DNA of 64,000 nucleotides from Lachnospiraceae bacterium (GTDB lineage: Bacteria; Bacillota; Clostridia; Lachnospirales; Lachnospiraceae), in the NCBI GenBank assembly GCA_024684675.1, contig JAIKWO010000199.1, forward strand, positions 1-64,000, in the 5' to 3' direction. The translations under genes were made by a program, and so were the position numbers. Below are positions 46,065 through 56,175 of the stretch, in pieces (within the stretch, counting starts at the first letter, position 1; every line of letters begins with the position of its first letter). Under the pieces are notes generated by a model. That model did not search any database, was not told where the DNA came from, and was given only the letters and a program-made list of their open reading frames with translations.

Positions 46065-47548
46065 GCGAACGTTCTCCCCATTTCCTTTAAAATATCCGCG
46101 ATCAGAACGCGCTCATCCATCGGATACTTCTTTCCTTTGATCTCCTGATAATCCTCATGACCTTTGCCTGCCAGGATTACGATGTCTCCCGGCTGCCCGT
46201 GCTCGATCGCATAACGGATCGCTTCCTTGCGATCCGGGATCTCTACAAAATCGCCTGTCGTTTTGGCCATGCCGATCTTGATGTCGTCAATGATCGCCTG
46301 CGGCTCTTCATCACGCGGATTGTCTGATGTAATGATCGTCAAATCCGCAAGCTTGCCGCTCACTTCGCCCATCTCGTATCGACGCAGTTTGGAACGATTG
46401 CCGCCGCATCCAAAGAGGCACACAAGGCGTCCCGGATCATATGCGCGAAGTGTCTTTAAGAGACTTTCAAGCGCCATCGCATTATGCGCATAATCAATGA
46501 GGAGCGTGAATTCATCCGATACCTTCACAGGTTCGATCCTCCCCTTCACATGTGCAGACAAAAGCGCTTTCTGAATATCTGCATTCGATACGCCGAAGTG
46601 TCTGCAGATCGCGATCGCCGTCAGTGCATTGTAGACGCTGAAAACGCCGGGCGTTGCCACTTCCGCCGCAAGATCCATAAGACCTTTGACCTTGAACGAT
46701 ACGCCAAGCTTTCCGCCGTCCCGTACAAGCTTCATGTCTTCTGCACGAAGATCACAGGATGCACCGAAACCGAATGTCTCCAATGTGCAGGTGTGACCTT
46801 CAACCACTTTCTGATAGTGTGCATCGTCTCCGTTCGCAATACCGATCCGGCACTGTTTGAAAAGAAGGCCTTTACAATGCATGTAATCTTCAAAATTTTT
46901 ATGCTCATTGGGTCCGATATGATCCGGCTCAATATTGGTAAAGATACCGATATCAAAAACAAACCCCTGCGTCCGGTGTTGCATCAGCCCTTGCGAAGAT
47001 ACTTCCATCACGACTGTATCCAGCCCGGCCTTTACCATCCTGGCAAAATATTCCTGAATCGCATACGATTCCGGCGTCGTGTTTTCCGCGGGAATCCGGG
47101 TATTGCCGATGATCGCTTCGATCGTTCCGATAAGACCCACGCGGTGACCCGCCATCTCCAGGATCGACTTTACAAGATAGGTCGTCGTCGTCTTTCCTTT
47201 TGTACCGGTAATACCGATCGTTTTTAAATGTTTTGTCGGATGATCAAAATAGGCGGCAGACAGAAATGCCAATGCATAACGCGTATCGGCCGTTTTTACA
47301 ATGATCACATCCGTATCGGAAGGTACCTCGACATCGTGTTCCGTCACAAGAACGCGGGCGCCCTTCTTAGCTGCTTCCGCCGCCTTACTGTGTCCGTCAA
47401 AAACAGCACCCCTGATGCACACGAACATACAGCCCGGCACAACTTTCCTCGAATCAAATACCAGTTCGGTAATCTCATCCGTATCAGACAGTTGACCCAA
47501 AGCGACCTCATAGGTCAGCTCCGAGAGCATCTCTTTTATATTCTTCAT
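46061..47548 (-). CDS. murE: UDP-MurNAc-tripeptide synthetase, predicted meso-DAP adding
   Basis: GITGTKGKTTTTYLVKSIL and the DNPRDEEP motif typical of meso-DAP specificity. Confidence 0.92.
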   Translation of the reverse strand: MKNIKEMLSELTYEVALGQLSDTDEITELVFDSRKVVPGCMFVCIRGAVFDGHSKAAEAAKKGARVLVTEHDVEVPSDTDVIIVKTADTRYALAFLSAAYFDHPTKHLKTIGITGTKGKTTTTYLVKSILEMAGHRVGLIGTIEAIIGNTRIPAENTTPESYAIQEYFARMVKAGLDTVVMEVSSQGLMQHRTQGFVFDIGIFTNIEPDHIGPNEHKNFEDYMHCKGLLFKQCRIGIANGDDAHYQKVVEGHTCTLETFGFGASCDLRAEDMKLVRDGGKLGVSFKVKGLMDLAAEVATPGVFSVYNALTAIAICRHFGVSNADIQKALLSAHVKGRIEPVKVSDEFTLLIDYAHNAMALESLLKTLRAYDPGRLVCLFGCGGNRSKLRRYEMGEVSGKLADLTIITSDNPRDEEPQAIIDDIKIGMAKTTGDFVEIPDRKEAIRYAIEHGQPGDIVILAGKGHEDYQEIKGKKYPMDERVLIADILKEMGRTFA

Positions 47549-47569
47549 AGTGCAACTCTACCTCTCACT

Positions 47570-48685
47570 TTATTTTACGACTTTCAATCCGCGCCTTCTG
47601 ATCCACTTCGGCAGCTCCGTTTTCACAGGTTTCGACTTGCCGATCAGGAAATACAGCCACCTGTTGATCACATAGATCAAAATAATTTCTGCGACCAAAA
47701 TAAAGGCAAACAGATTCAAAATATAGAAATAGTCCTTGGCGCGGGTGATGAACTCGTTCATCTTCGAAGCAAACTGAACACCGTAGCTAAGCACCTGACA
47801 ATCCAGATGCGTCAGCATCACGATCAGAGAATTCACGCCCAAAACATCCAGCAACCAGACCTTGGGTAAATGCTTGCAGATCAAAAGAAGACCGAACGTT
47901 GCGCTGCACGCCGCAACATGAAACAGGATCGGATCGCCCTGCACGATAAAATGCATATCCACCCGTTCATTGCCAAACGCCGCGGCCGCATGAAGCAGCA
48001 TCAGCCCGACGCCCATCAGCACTTCCACACTGCTTTGTACCTGCCCGCGCCTTCTTGTATAAACATCACACAGATAGCGCACGCCGTAACCGATCCCAAG
48101 AAATGCGACCGCTTCCGGAATCCTGATGAGTCCAAGGAAAAAATATCGTGCAAAGAGCGTCATGCCGGTAACGGAATCAGGCAAATATACATCCAACCCG
48201 CTCTTTAGAAAAGGCGGCAGGAAAGCAAACACCGATATGATCAGCACAACCGCCCAGCGGGGAAGCCGCTTCATCAATCCGTAGAATACAAGCTCTCCGA
48301 AGAAGATCGTCGGCAAGAACCAAAGCACCGAAATTCCGTATAACGAAAGAGCCTGCAAATACGATTCCCGGATAAACGCCATCGTCATCACTTCCGGAAA
48401 ACGTGCCAGATAGTAATAGAATACACCGATATAGACCACGCTGAAGATAAAGTACGGGATCATCATTCCGCGAAAGCGCTTCAACGCGTAGTCTTTCAAG
48501 TCCTCCGTATGGGAATGTTTCAGATAAAACAGAATCCCTGACAGAATAAAAAACAGCGGCATATGAAATGATGTAAGCCAGGTCAGAACGCCATCGGAAA
48601 CGACCGGAGAATGTCCCAGAACGACCAGAATGATGGCGATTCCCTTTACCATATCCATATACGCCAATCTGCCGCTTTTTTCCAT
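47570..48685 (-). CDS. Acyltransferase family 3 membrane protein
   Basis: RLAYMDMVKGIAIILVVLGHSPV; about ten TM segments. Confidence 0.85.
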   Translation of the reverse strand: MEKSGRLAYMDMVKGIAIILVVLGHSPVVSDGVLTWLTSFHMPLFFILSGILFYLKHSHTEDLKDYALKRFRGMMIPYFIFSVVYIGVFYYYLARFPEVMTMAFIRESYLQALSLYGISVLWFLPTIFFGELVFYGLMKRLPRWAVVLIISVFAFLPPFLKSGLDVYLPDSVTGMTLFARYFFLGLIRIPEAVAFLGIGYGVRYLCDVYTRRRGQVQSSVEVLMGVGLMLLHAAAAFGNERVDMHFIVQGDPILFHVAACSATFGLLLICKHLPKVWLLDVLGVNSLIVMLTHLDCQVLSYGVQFASKMNEFITRAKDYFYILNLFAFILVAEIILIYVINRWLYFLIGKSKPVKTELPKWIRRRGLKVVK

Positions 48686-48710
48686 AAATTGCTCCTTAAA
48701 TCTTTCGAAA

Positions 48711-50432
48711 TTAACAATAACCCTGCATCACATACTGGATTGATTCCATTCCGCGAAAACTGTTGATACCGGGATAGTATAATACAGAAAACGTATCGCG
48801 GGTCTTCATTGCCTCAAAAAGTTCGCCCCCGTCTCCGAAATATGTCAGTTCAAATGCCCGTCCGCCCTCATCGCGAACGCGGATCTTCACGACCTTTCCG
48901 GTGCTTCCGACAGCATGGGCATCCAAAAACCGAAGGTTTTTTTCCGCAAAAACAGGCTTGGGGTTCCCTGTCCCGAACGGTTCCAACAAAGAAAGCTGAT
49001 CGATCAGTCTGCGGTTTACATAACAAAGTGGCATCGGCACATCAATCGTTACCTTATCCGTGAGCTCATCTTCCGTGAGTGTACAGCTGTCATTGATCTT
49101 TGCCCTGAACGCATCCACGTTCTCTTTGGGAAGGGAAAGTCCGGCCGCCATCGGATGCCCGCCGAATTTAGTGAAAAGATCGGCACACTTCGTCATCTCT
49201 TCGTACATATTGTAAGCATCAATCGAGCGCCCGCTTCCTTTTACGCCGTTCTCACCGTCCGTCAGGACAAAAACAGGCTTGCCGTACTTCTCGCGAATCC
49301 TGCCGGCAATGATCCCTGCAAGGCTCTCATGGCAATCCGGCAGATAGACAACGAGCACGCGATCACCGTCATAGTCACCCGCATCGATCATATTTTCCGC
49401 CTGTTTGATATAACGAAGCGTCATTTCTTTTCGGTTCTCGTTCAATGCCCGCAATTCGGACGCGATCGGCATAGCTTCCTCAAAACTTCTGGTATCAAGA
49501 AGCGCAAGCCCCCGATATGCCGTATCCAGTCTTCCCGCCGCATTTAAGCACGGTCCCAGCACAAAGCCGATATGAAAAGCTGTCAGCGGTTTATTTGCAA
49601 GATCCGATGCCGCGATCAGCGCACGAAGACCCACGTTGACGGAATTCTCCATTTTCTTAAGGCCATAGCGAACGAGAATCCGATTTTCATCGCAAAGCGG
49701 CATCACATCACCGACTGTCGCAAATGCCGCACATTCCAGCATCTCCTCCCTAAGAAGGGCATCGTCTATCGCCATCTCCTCCAAAAGGAGCTGCATAACC
49801 TTCATTGCGACGGTTGCACCGCAGATCTCTTTCTGCGGATAAGGGTCGCCCTCGCATTTGGGATCAACAATCACATCCGCAGGCGGAAGAATATAGTGCT
49901 TGACGCCGTTTTTTTCTTCAAACGGAACTTCATGGTGATCGGTGATGACCACATGCATACCCGCCGCCTTTGCATCCGCAATCTGCTTCATCGCCGCGAT
50001 CCCGTTGTCGCAAGTCAGGATCGTATCTACTCCTGCCGCGATCGCATTATCGATCAGGCCGTCGCTCAGGCCATATCCGTCTTTCATGCGATGCGGGATT
50101 ACTGCATCAAAATCTGCTCCGCAACGTCTGAGTGCCACAGATAGAATATGCGTCGACATCACACCGTCGATATCATAGTCTCCGATAATGCGGATCCGTG
50201 CGCCCGCTTCGATCCGCCCTTTTAAAAAGGCGGCTGCCTCTCTCGCAGATCCGAGAAGATCCGGCGCATACAACTGACTGATATCACCGTGTAAAAACCG
50301 GTCAATGGCTTCATCTCCCACCACGTCCCGGTTTCGAATGATCCTGGCAATGACCGGATCAATGCCAAACGTTTCTGCTATTTTATGAAAATCCGCTTTT
50401 TTCGCGGATACAACCCATTTCTCACGTTTCAT
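48711..50432 (-). CDS. recJ: Single-stranded-DNA-specific exonuclease
   Basis: RIIGDYDIDGVMSTHIL, VITDHHEVPF, GPCLNAAGRLDTA and GGHPMAAGLSL. Confidence 0.92.
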   Translation of the reverse strand: MKREKWVVSAKKADFHKIAETFGIDPVIARIIRNRDVVGDEAIDRFLHGDISQLYAPDLLGSAREAAAFLKGRIEAGARIRIIGDYDIDGVMSTHILSVALRRCGADFDAVIPHRMKDGYGLSDGLIDNAIAAGVDTILTCDNGIAAMKQIADAKAAGMHVVITDHHEVPFEEKNGVKHYILPPADVIVDPKCEGDPYPQKEICGATVAMKVMQLLLEEMAIDDALLREEMLECAAFATVGDVMPLCDENRILVRYGLKKMENSVNVGLRALIAASDLANKPLTAFHIGFVLGPCLNAAGRLDTAYRGLALLDTRSFEEAMPIASELRALNENRKEMTLRYIKQAENMIDAGDYDGDRVLVVYLPDCHESLAGIIAGRIREKYGKPVFVLTDGENGVKGSGRSIDAYNMYEEMTKCADLFTKFGGHPMAAGLSLPKENVDAFRAKINDSCTLTEDELTDKVTIDVPMPLCYVNRRLIDQLSLLEPFGTGNPKPVFAEKNLRFLDAHAVGSTGKVVKIRVRDEGGRAFELTYFGDGGELFEAMKTRDTFSVLYYPGINSFRGMESIQYVMQGYC

Positions 50433-50460
50433 AGATCAGCCTGCCAATATACACGAATGA

Positions 50461-50489
50461 AGGGAGCGTCTCCCATGGAAACACTCCCT
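50461..50489. other. Inverted repeat / hairpin between secDF and recJ
   Basis: AGGGAGCGTCTCC-CAT-GGAAACACTCCCT (13-bp stem counting wobbles on one strand). No clear T-tract. Confidence 0.55.
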
Positions 50490-50539
50490 CATATTATAGC
50501 ATAATTCAGTCTTCGAAATACACTACCTTACGTCCGTGT

Positions 50540-52693
50540 CTATTTCTTCTTCTTAGCAAATTTCGTACGGAAAACATACCACAGAGAACCCGTTACGCAA
50601 ACGGATGAGTAGGTACCGCAGGCAATGCCGACCATAAGCGGCAGTGCAAACTCTCTGATGGATGTTACGCCGAGTGCATACAGCGCTGCAACCATAAAGA
50701 AGGTTGTCAGAGAAGTAAAGATACTTCTTGAAAGCGTCTGTGTAATACTGTTGTCAACGAGAACGGACAGGTCGTCTTTTCTGGACGCAAGTGCCAGATT
50801 CTCACGGATTCTGTCGAAGATAACAATCGTAGCGTTGATCGAGTAACCAACGATCGTCAGCATGCAGGCGATAAACGTTGTGCCGACAGATACCTTTGCT
50901 GCCGCATAGAATGCAAGTACAACGAGAACGTCGTGGCAAAGAGCCAATACCGCACTTGTCGCAAAACGCACATCTTTAAAGCGGAACCAGATGTAAAGCA
51001 GCATGCAGATCGTCGCGATCGTAACTGCAATGATCGCATCCCGCTTGGACTCTGCACTGATCGTCGAGGAGATCGTCTCTGCCGTAATCTTCTCTTTATC
51101 AACGCCGAAGCTTTCGTTCAGCTTATTATTCAGTGTCTCTCTCTCTTCAACGGAGAGCGTTCTTGTCTTAATAATAATCTCATTTGTGCCGGCAACCTTC
51201 TGTGTCTGAACATCGCCGTCACCTGTTACGCCTTCCACAACCGGAACGACCTGCTTCTCAATCTCTTCGATGCTGAGGTCTTCGTTGAATGTTACGTTCG
51301 TGGAAGTACCGCCCTTAAATTCCAGACTGTAATTCAGGATCTGTCCTGTGGAGGACTGATTCATTGCCATGAATACAAAGCCGCTGACGATCAAAAGGAT
51401 CGATACCGCAAAGCAGATCGCTTTCTTCTTCGTGAAGCTGATGGGCTTCTTCTCTTTGCCTACACCGTAGAACTTCTCGGACTTAAAGCCAATACCGTAG
51501 AGCGCATTGAGGATCAGTCTGGTGATCACAAGTGCTGTAAACATGGACACAACGATACCGAGCGCCAGTGTCTGCGCAAATCCCTTAACGGAACCGCTGC
51601 CTCTCCAGCCAAGCACCGCAGCCGCGATCAGCGTGGTGATGTTACCGTCCAGGATTGCGGAAAGCGCTTTCTGGAATCCGATCTTCACAGAAGAAGCAAC
51701 CGTCTTACCTGTTGCAAGCTCTTCCCTGATTCTTGCGAAAACGATCACGTTCGCATCAACCGCCATACCAATGGAAAGGATGATACCCGCGATACCGGGA
51801 AGTGTCAGCGTAATATTAAATGCATATAAAAGAACAACAATCAGTGATGTATAAATGCAAAGAGCGATCGAAGCAGCAAGGCCGGGGATCCAGTAGATCA
51901 GGATCATGAACAGGACTACGATACCCATACCGATCGCGCCTGCCTTGAGGCTTGTCTGGATCGCTTCGGATCCGAGCTGTGCACCGACAACGTTGGAACG
52001 GAGCTCTTCCAATTCCAGTTTCAGACCACCGATACGGATCGTCGTTGCAAGCTTCTCAGCCTCTTCGAAACCGCCCATACCCGTAATGATCGCTACACCG
52101 TCTGTGATCTCCGCCTGTACAGCAGGTGCACTGACAACAGCACCGTCATAAATGATATAGATAATGTCCTTTGTGGGAGCTGCCTTCTTGGTCGCTTCCG
52201 CAAACGCAACCGTACCTTCCGGATCCAGCGTCAGCTTCACAACATACTGACTGTTGCCCATGTCATCTCTCTGGGAGCCTGCCTGTGCATCAGCGACATT
52301 GGAACCGGTGAGTACAACTTCACCGTCCTTACTAAGGAACAGCAAAGATCCGGGCTTTCCAAGCTCCTCCAGGATCGCATTGGCATCGGACACGCCGGGG
52401 ATCTCAATATTGATCCTGTCAGCGCCTTCCTGATAGACCTGTGCCTCGGTGCTGTAACCTTCCACACGCTTCTGCAGCTTGTAGATGGTATCCGCCATAT
52501 CGGTATCGGAAGGTTCTTCATCTCCGACTACCTGATAGGTGATGCTGACACCGCCTGCCAGATCAAGACCCTGTTTAATGCCGCTTGCCGCGCCTGCTTT
52601 CTCGGTTCCGAGACCTTCCACAGCCGTATAGCTGAAGAATCCGAGAAGCGCAAGCATGATCAGCAAAGTGACGATTGCTCTACTCTTTTTCAT
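50540..52693 (-). CDS. secDF: Fused protein translocase subunit SecDF
   Basis: GLDLAGGVSITYQV, GMAVDANVIVFARIREEL and SINATIVIFDRIREN in one 717-aa ORF. Confidence 0.93.
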   Translation of the reverse strand: MKKSRAIVTLLIMLALLGFFSYTAVEGLGTEKAGAASGIKQGLDLAGGVSITYQVVGDEEPSDTDMADTIYKLQKRVEGYSTEAQVYQEGADRINIEIPGVSDANAILEELGKPGSLLFLSKDGEVVLTGSNVADAQAGSQRDDMGNSQYVVKLTLDPEGTVAFAEATKKAAPTKDIIYIIYDGAVVSAPAVQAEITDGVAIITGMGGFEEAEKLATTIRIGGLKLELEELRSNVVGAQLGSEAIQTSLKAGAIGMGIVVLFMILIYWIPGLAASIALCIYTSLIVVLLYAFNITLTLPGIAGIILSIGMAVDANVIVFARIREELATGKTVASSVKIGFQKALSAILDGNITTLIAAAVLGWRGSGSVKGFAQTLALGIVVSMFTALVITRLILNALYGIGFKSEKFYGVGKEKKPISFTKKKAICFAVSILLIVSGFVFMAMNQSSTGQILNYSLEFKGGTSTNVTFNEDLSIEEIEKQVVPVVEGVTGDGDVQTQKVAGTNEIIIKTRTLSVEERETLNNKLNESFGVDKEKITAETISSTISAESKRDAIIAVTIATICMLLYIWFRFKDVRFATSAVLALCHDVLVVLAFYAAAKVSVGTTFIACMLTIVGYSINATIVIFDRIRENLALASRKDDLSVLVDNSITQTLSRSIFTSLTTFFMVAALYALGVTSIREFALPLMVGIACGTYSSVCVTGSLWYVFRTKFAKKKK

Positions 52694-52774
52694 TTTTATA
52701 GTTCTCCTTTATACTCAAACAATGCTGTAGACCGAGTGTGATCCACAGCATTGTTAATTTTACCATTCTTACAA

Positions 52775-54061
52775 TTAAAGGTCAATATTCGGTTTCTGTC
52801 CTGCCTCGTCCGAAGGCTCCTCGGGAGGCAACGTCAGAAGCACTTTCTCGATACGGTTGTTCTTCACTTCCTTGGCTTTTAAAACCGTTCCGTCAGACAA
52901 GACGACCTCTTCGCCCGTTGTCGGGAGCTTCTCGAGCTGCTCGATCAGAATACCGCCGACTGAATCGTAGTCCTCGGAAGCAAACGATGTATGGAGCGCA
53001 TCATTGATATCGTCAAGCTTCATGCGGCCTTCCACGATGTAGGAACGATCATTGACTCTGCGGAGCATTTCCTTCTCATCCTCATCGTATTCATCCCGAA
53101 TCTCTCCGACAATCTCCTCAAGAAGATCCTCGAGCGTGATCATACCGACGCAAACACCGTATTCATTAAGGACAAAGCAAAGGCTCATGCCCTTCTGACG
53201 CATCTCGACAAGAAGATCCGCCGTCTTTTTGTATTCGTACGTATAGTACGCTTCACGGATGTTCTCCGCAATCTTGAACTCTTTCTTATTGGACAGATAG
53301 AAAACGTCCTTCATGGAAACGTATCCGATCACATTGTCCGTATCTTCGCGGTACACGGGAATTCTGGAATACATCGATTCACGGAAGATCGCCATAAGCT
53401 TCTGATAGGAAGCATTCTCATCAATCATGGTAATATCGATCTTCGGAATCATGATGTCCTTCGCATCCGAGTCACTGAAATCGAATACGTTCAGGATCAT
53501 TTCCTTCTCTTCCGTCTCCACTGCGCCTTCTTCATGTCCCACGCTCACGTAGGATTTGATGTCGGTTTCGGTCAGCTGCCGCTCACCGTCATCCTTCCGA
53601 AAGCCAAACAGGAACAGAACCATGCCGGAAAATTTGTCCGTTATAAAAATGATCGGCGTCAGGATCCACATTAAAAAGCGGATCGTCCCGGCATATGCGA
53701 GCGCAATCGCCTCCGCATGCCGCATGGCCAGTTTCTTCGGGCAGATCTCACCGAAGATCAGAACGACCAGCGTCAGAAGACCCGTCGCAAACCCGATCGC
53801 CACATCACCCCAAACGCGGATCGCGATCGTGGTCGCGAGTGCGGACGCCGTGATATTGACGATATTGTTGCCAACCAGTATGGCCGAGAGCATCTTGCCC
53901 GTATGCTCCGTAATATCCTGAACAGTCTTTGCGCGCCTGTCTCCTTCATCCGCCAGGGTTTTGATCCTGACGCGATTCGCCGCGGAAAGCGCCGTCTCCG
54001 CTGAGGAGAAAAATGCAGACAATAAAATCAGGATAAAAAGAATGATCGATTCTGTCAGCAT
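52775..54061 (-). CDS. CNNM/CBS-domain transporter-associated protein (CorC/HlyC family)
   Basis: DUF21-like TM region, two CBS domains (MIPKIDITMIDENASYQKLMAIFRESMYSRIPVY), C-terminal CorC_HlyC-like domain. Confidence 0.9.
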   Translation of the reverse strand: MLTESIILFILILLSAFFSSAETALSAANRVRIKTLADEGDRRAKTVQDITEHTGKMLSAILVGNNIVNITASALATTIAIRVWGDVAIGFATGLLTLVVLIFGEICPKKLAMRHAEAIALAYAGTIRFLMWILTPIIFITDKFSGMVLFLFGFRKDDGERQLTETDIKSYVSVGHEEGAVETEEKEMILNVFDFSDSDAKDIMIPKIDITMIDENASYQKLMAIFRESMYSRIPVYREDTDNVIGYVSMKDVFYLSNKKEFKIAENIREAYYTYEYKKTADLLVEMRQKGMSLCFVLNEYGVCVGMITLEDLLEEIVGEIRDEYDEDEKEMLRRVNDRSYIVEGRMKLDDINDALHTSFASEDYDSVGGILIEQLEKLPTTGEEVVLSDGTVLKAKEVKNNRIEKVLLTLPPEEPSDEAGQKPNIDL

Positions 54062-54681
54062 TATTTCATCCGCACTTCCATATACGCTTTGATCTCTTCG
54101 ACGCAGCGCTCAAATCCGAGTTTGCTGGAGTCAAGACACAGATCGTAATTTCTCGCATCGGTCCAGTCGCGTCCCGTATAGTGCTTGTAATACTCTGCTC
54201 TCGCTTTGTCCGTCTTTGCGATAAACGCCTTCAGGTCTTTATCGGACATGCTCTGTTTCTTTCGTGCCTGCTCGATCAAATACCATTCGGGTGCATGAAT
54301 GAACACACTGAGCACATGGTCATAGTCTTTCAAAACGAAGTCGGCACAACGACCGATGATCACGCAAGATTCCTGCTCAGCAAGTTCCTTGATGATCTTA
54401 GCCTGATAATTAAACAGGTTCTCTTCGGATGTGAAATCCCGGCTTTTCGGGGAGATCAGCTGCCCCTGGTAGATCTTTTTGGAGATTGAAAAAAGAGGAC
54501 TGCTCTTCAGCTTTTCGTCCGCCCCTTCAAACAGTTCTTCATTGATCCCGCTGTCATCGGAAGCCAGCTTTAAAAGTTCCTTGTCGTAATAGTGGATCCC
54601 CAAATCCTTAGCCAGCATCTGTCCGATGGTCCGTCCGCCGCTGCCGTACTGTCTTGCGATCGTAATTACAACCTTCTTCAT
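54061..54681 (-). CDS. Cytidylate kinase-like family protein
   Basis: VITIARQYGSGGRTIGQMLAKDLGIHYYDKELL. Confidence 0.88.
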   Translation of the reverse strand: MKKVVITIARQYGSGGRTIGQMLAKDLGIHYYDKELLKLASDDSGINEELFEGADEKLKSSPLFSISKKIYQGQLISPKSRDFTSEENLFNYQAKIIKELAEQESCVIIGRCADFVLKDYDHVLSVFIHAPEWYLIEQARKKQSMSDKDLKAFIAKTDKARAEYYKHYTGRDWTDARNYDLCLDSSKLGFERCVEEIKAYMEVRMK

Positions 54682-54695
54682 GTGGAACCTCCTCG

Positions 54696-55406
54696 TTATT
54701 CGCCCAAGTAGGCTTTTTTGATAGAATCGTTGTTCATAAGATCGGACGCCTTTCCTTCCAGCGCAATATTGCCGGTCTCGAGCACATATGCACGGTCGGC
54801 GATCGTCAGCGCCTTCTTGGCATTCTGCTCAACCAAAAGGACGGTCGTACCGCTCTTACTTACTTCTTTTATTATATCAAAAATTTCGTTAACGAAAATA
54901 GGGGAAAGTCCCATTGAGGGCTCATCCATGAGAATAATTTTCGGATGAGACATCAATGCTCTGCCCATGGCGAGCATTTGTTGTTCACCGCCGGACAGCG
55001 TACCTGCCAGCTGGTTCTGACGCTCCTCCAGACGCGGGAATCTTTTGTATACACTCTGGAGTGTCTCTTCGATCTCCGCTTTATCTTTTCTTGTAAACGC
55101 ACCCATCTTCAGGTTCTGCAGAACGGAGAGCTGGGCAAAGATCCTTCTGCCCTCCGGAACATGCGCCATGCCCATGGATACGATCTTATGCCCGGGCGTC
55201 TTCGTGATATCCGTCCCTTCAAATGTTACACTGCCGCTCTTGGCGGGGACAAGACCCGTGATCGTGTGAAGGATCGTTGTCTTGCCGGCGCCATTTGCAC
55301 CGATCAGCGCAATAACCTCTCCTTCTTCAACATGAAAGGAGATTCCCTTAATCGCACGGATCATGCCATAGCAGACTTCCAAGTCTTTGATTTCAAGCAT
55401 TGCCAT
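54696..55406 (-). CDS. livF: Branched-chain amino acid ABC transporter ATP-binding protein
   Basis: GANGAGKTTILHTITG, LSGGEQQMLAMGRALM. Confidence 0.92.
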   Translation of the reverse strand: MAMLEIKDLEVCYGMIRAIKGISFHVEEGEVIALIGANGAGKTTILHTITGLVPAKSGSVTFEGTDITKTPGHKIVSMGMAHVPEGRRIFAQLSVLQNLKMGAFTRKDKAEIEETLQSVYKRFPRLEERQNQLAGTLSGGEQQMLAMGRALMSHPKIILMDEPSMGLSPIFVNEIFDIIKEVSKSGTTVLLVEQNAKKALTIADRAYVLETGNIALEGKASDLMNNDSIKKAYLGE

Positions 55407-55407
55407 T

Positions 55408-56172
55408 TTAATCGTCCTCTCCTATATATGCCTTGATAACTTCCGGATCGCTTAAGACATCCGCCGTCTTACCCTGTGCAAGCACGCTACCAAAGTTCAG
55501 CACCGTCAGTTCTTCGCAGATTCCCTTTACAAGCTTCATATCATGCTCGATCAAGAGGATCGTGATATCGAAACGGTCACGGATCAGGCGAATGGTCTCC
55601 ATCAGTTCTTTTGTCTCATTCGGGTTCATGCCGGCCGCCGGCTCGTCAAGAAGCAGGAGCTTCGGATCCGTCGCCATCGCACGCGCGATCTCGAGCTTTC
55701 GTTGCTTACCGTACGGCAAATTGCAGGCAAGCGTGTTCGCTTCCCCGTCAAGGTCGAATACGGTCAAAAGTTCCATCGCTTTTTCGTTCATCTCCTTCTC
55801 CACACGGTAGTAGGAAGGAAGACGAAGGATCGATGCGATCGTCTTATACATGTATTTGTTATGAAGACCACTTTTTACATTGTCAAGAACAGACATCCCT
55901 TTAAAAAGGCGAATGTTTTGGAAGGTTCTTGCAATCCCGGCCTTCGAGATCTCAATCGTCTTCTTACCGGTAATATCCTGCCCATCCAGGCGGATGATGC
56001 CTTCGTTCGGTTTATATACACCTGTCAAAAGGTTAAACGCCGTTGTCTTGCCGGCACCGTTCGGTCCGATCAAGCCATAGAGCTGCCCCTTTTCGATGTG
56101 GATCTCAAAATCATTCACTGCACGAAGGCCACCGAAAGAGATGCTTAAGTTTTCTACATCAAGTAATGCCAT
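55408..56172 (-). CDS. livG: Branched-chain amino acid ABC transporter ATP-binding protein
   Basis: GPNGAGKTTAFNLLTG, LPYGKQRKLEIARAMA, C-terminal IKAYIGEDD. Confidence 0.92.
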   Translation of the reverse strand: MALLDVENLSISFGGLRAVNDFEIHIEKGQLYGLIGPNGAGKTTAFNLLTGVYKPNEGIIRLDGQDITGKKTIEISKAGIARTFQNIRLFKGMSVLDNVKSGLHNKYMYKTIASILRLPSYYRVEKEMNEKAMELLTVFDLDGEANTLACNLPYGKQRKLEIARAMATDPKLLLLDEPAAGMNPNETKELMETIRLIRDRFDITILLIEHDMKLVKGICEELTVLNFGSVLAQGKTADVLSDPEVIKAYIGEDD

Positions 56173-56175
56173 CTC

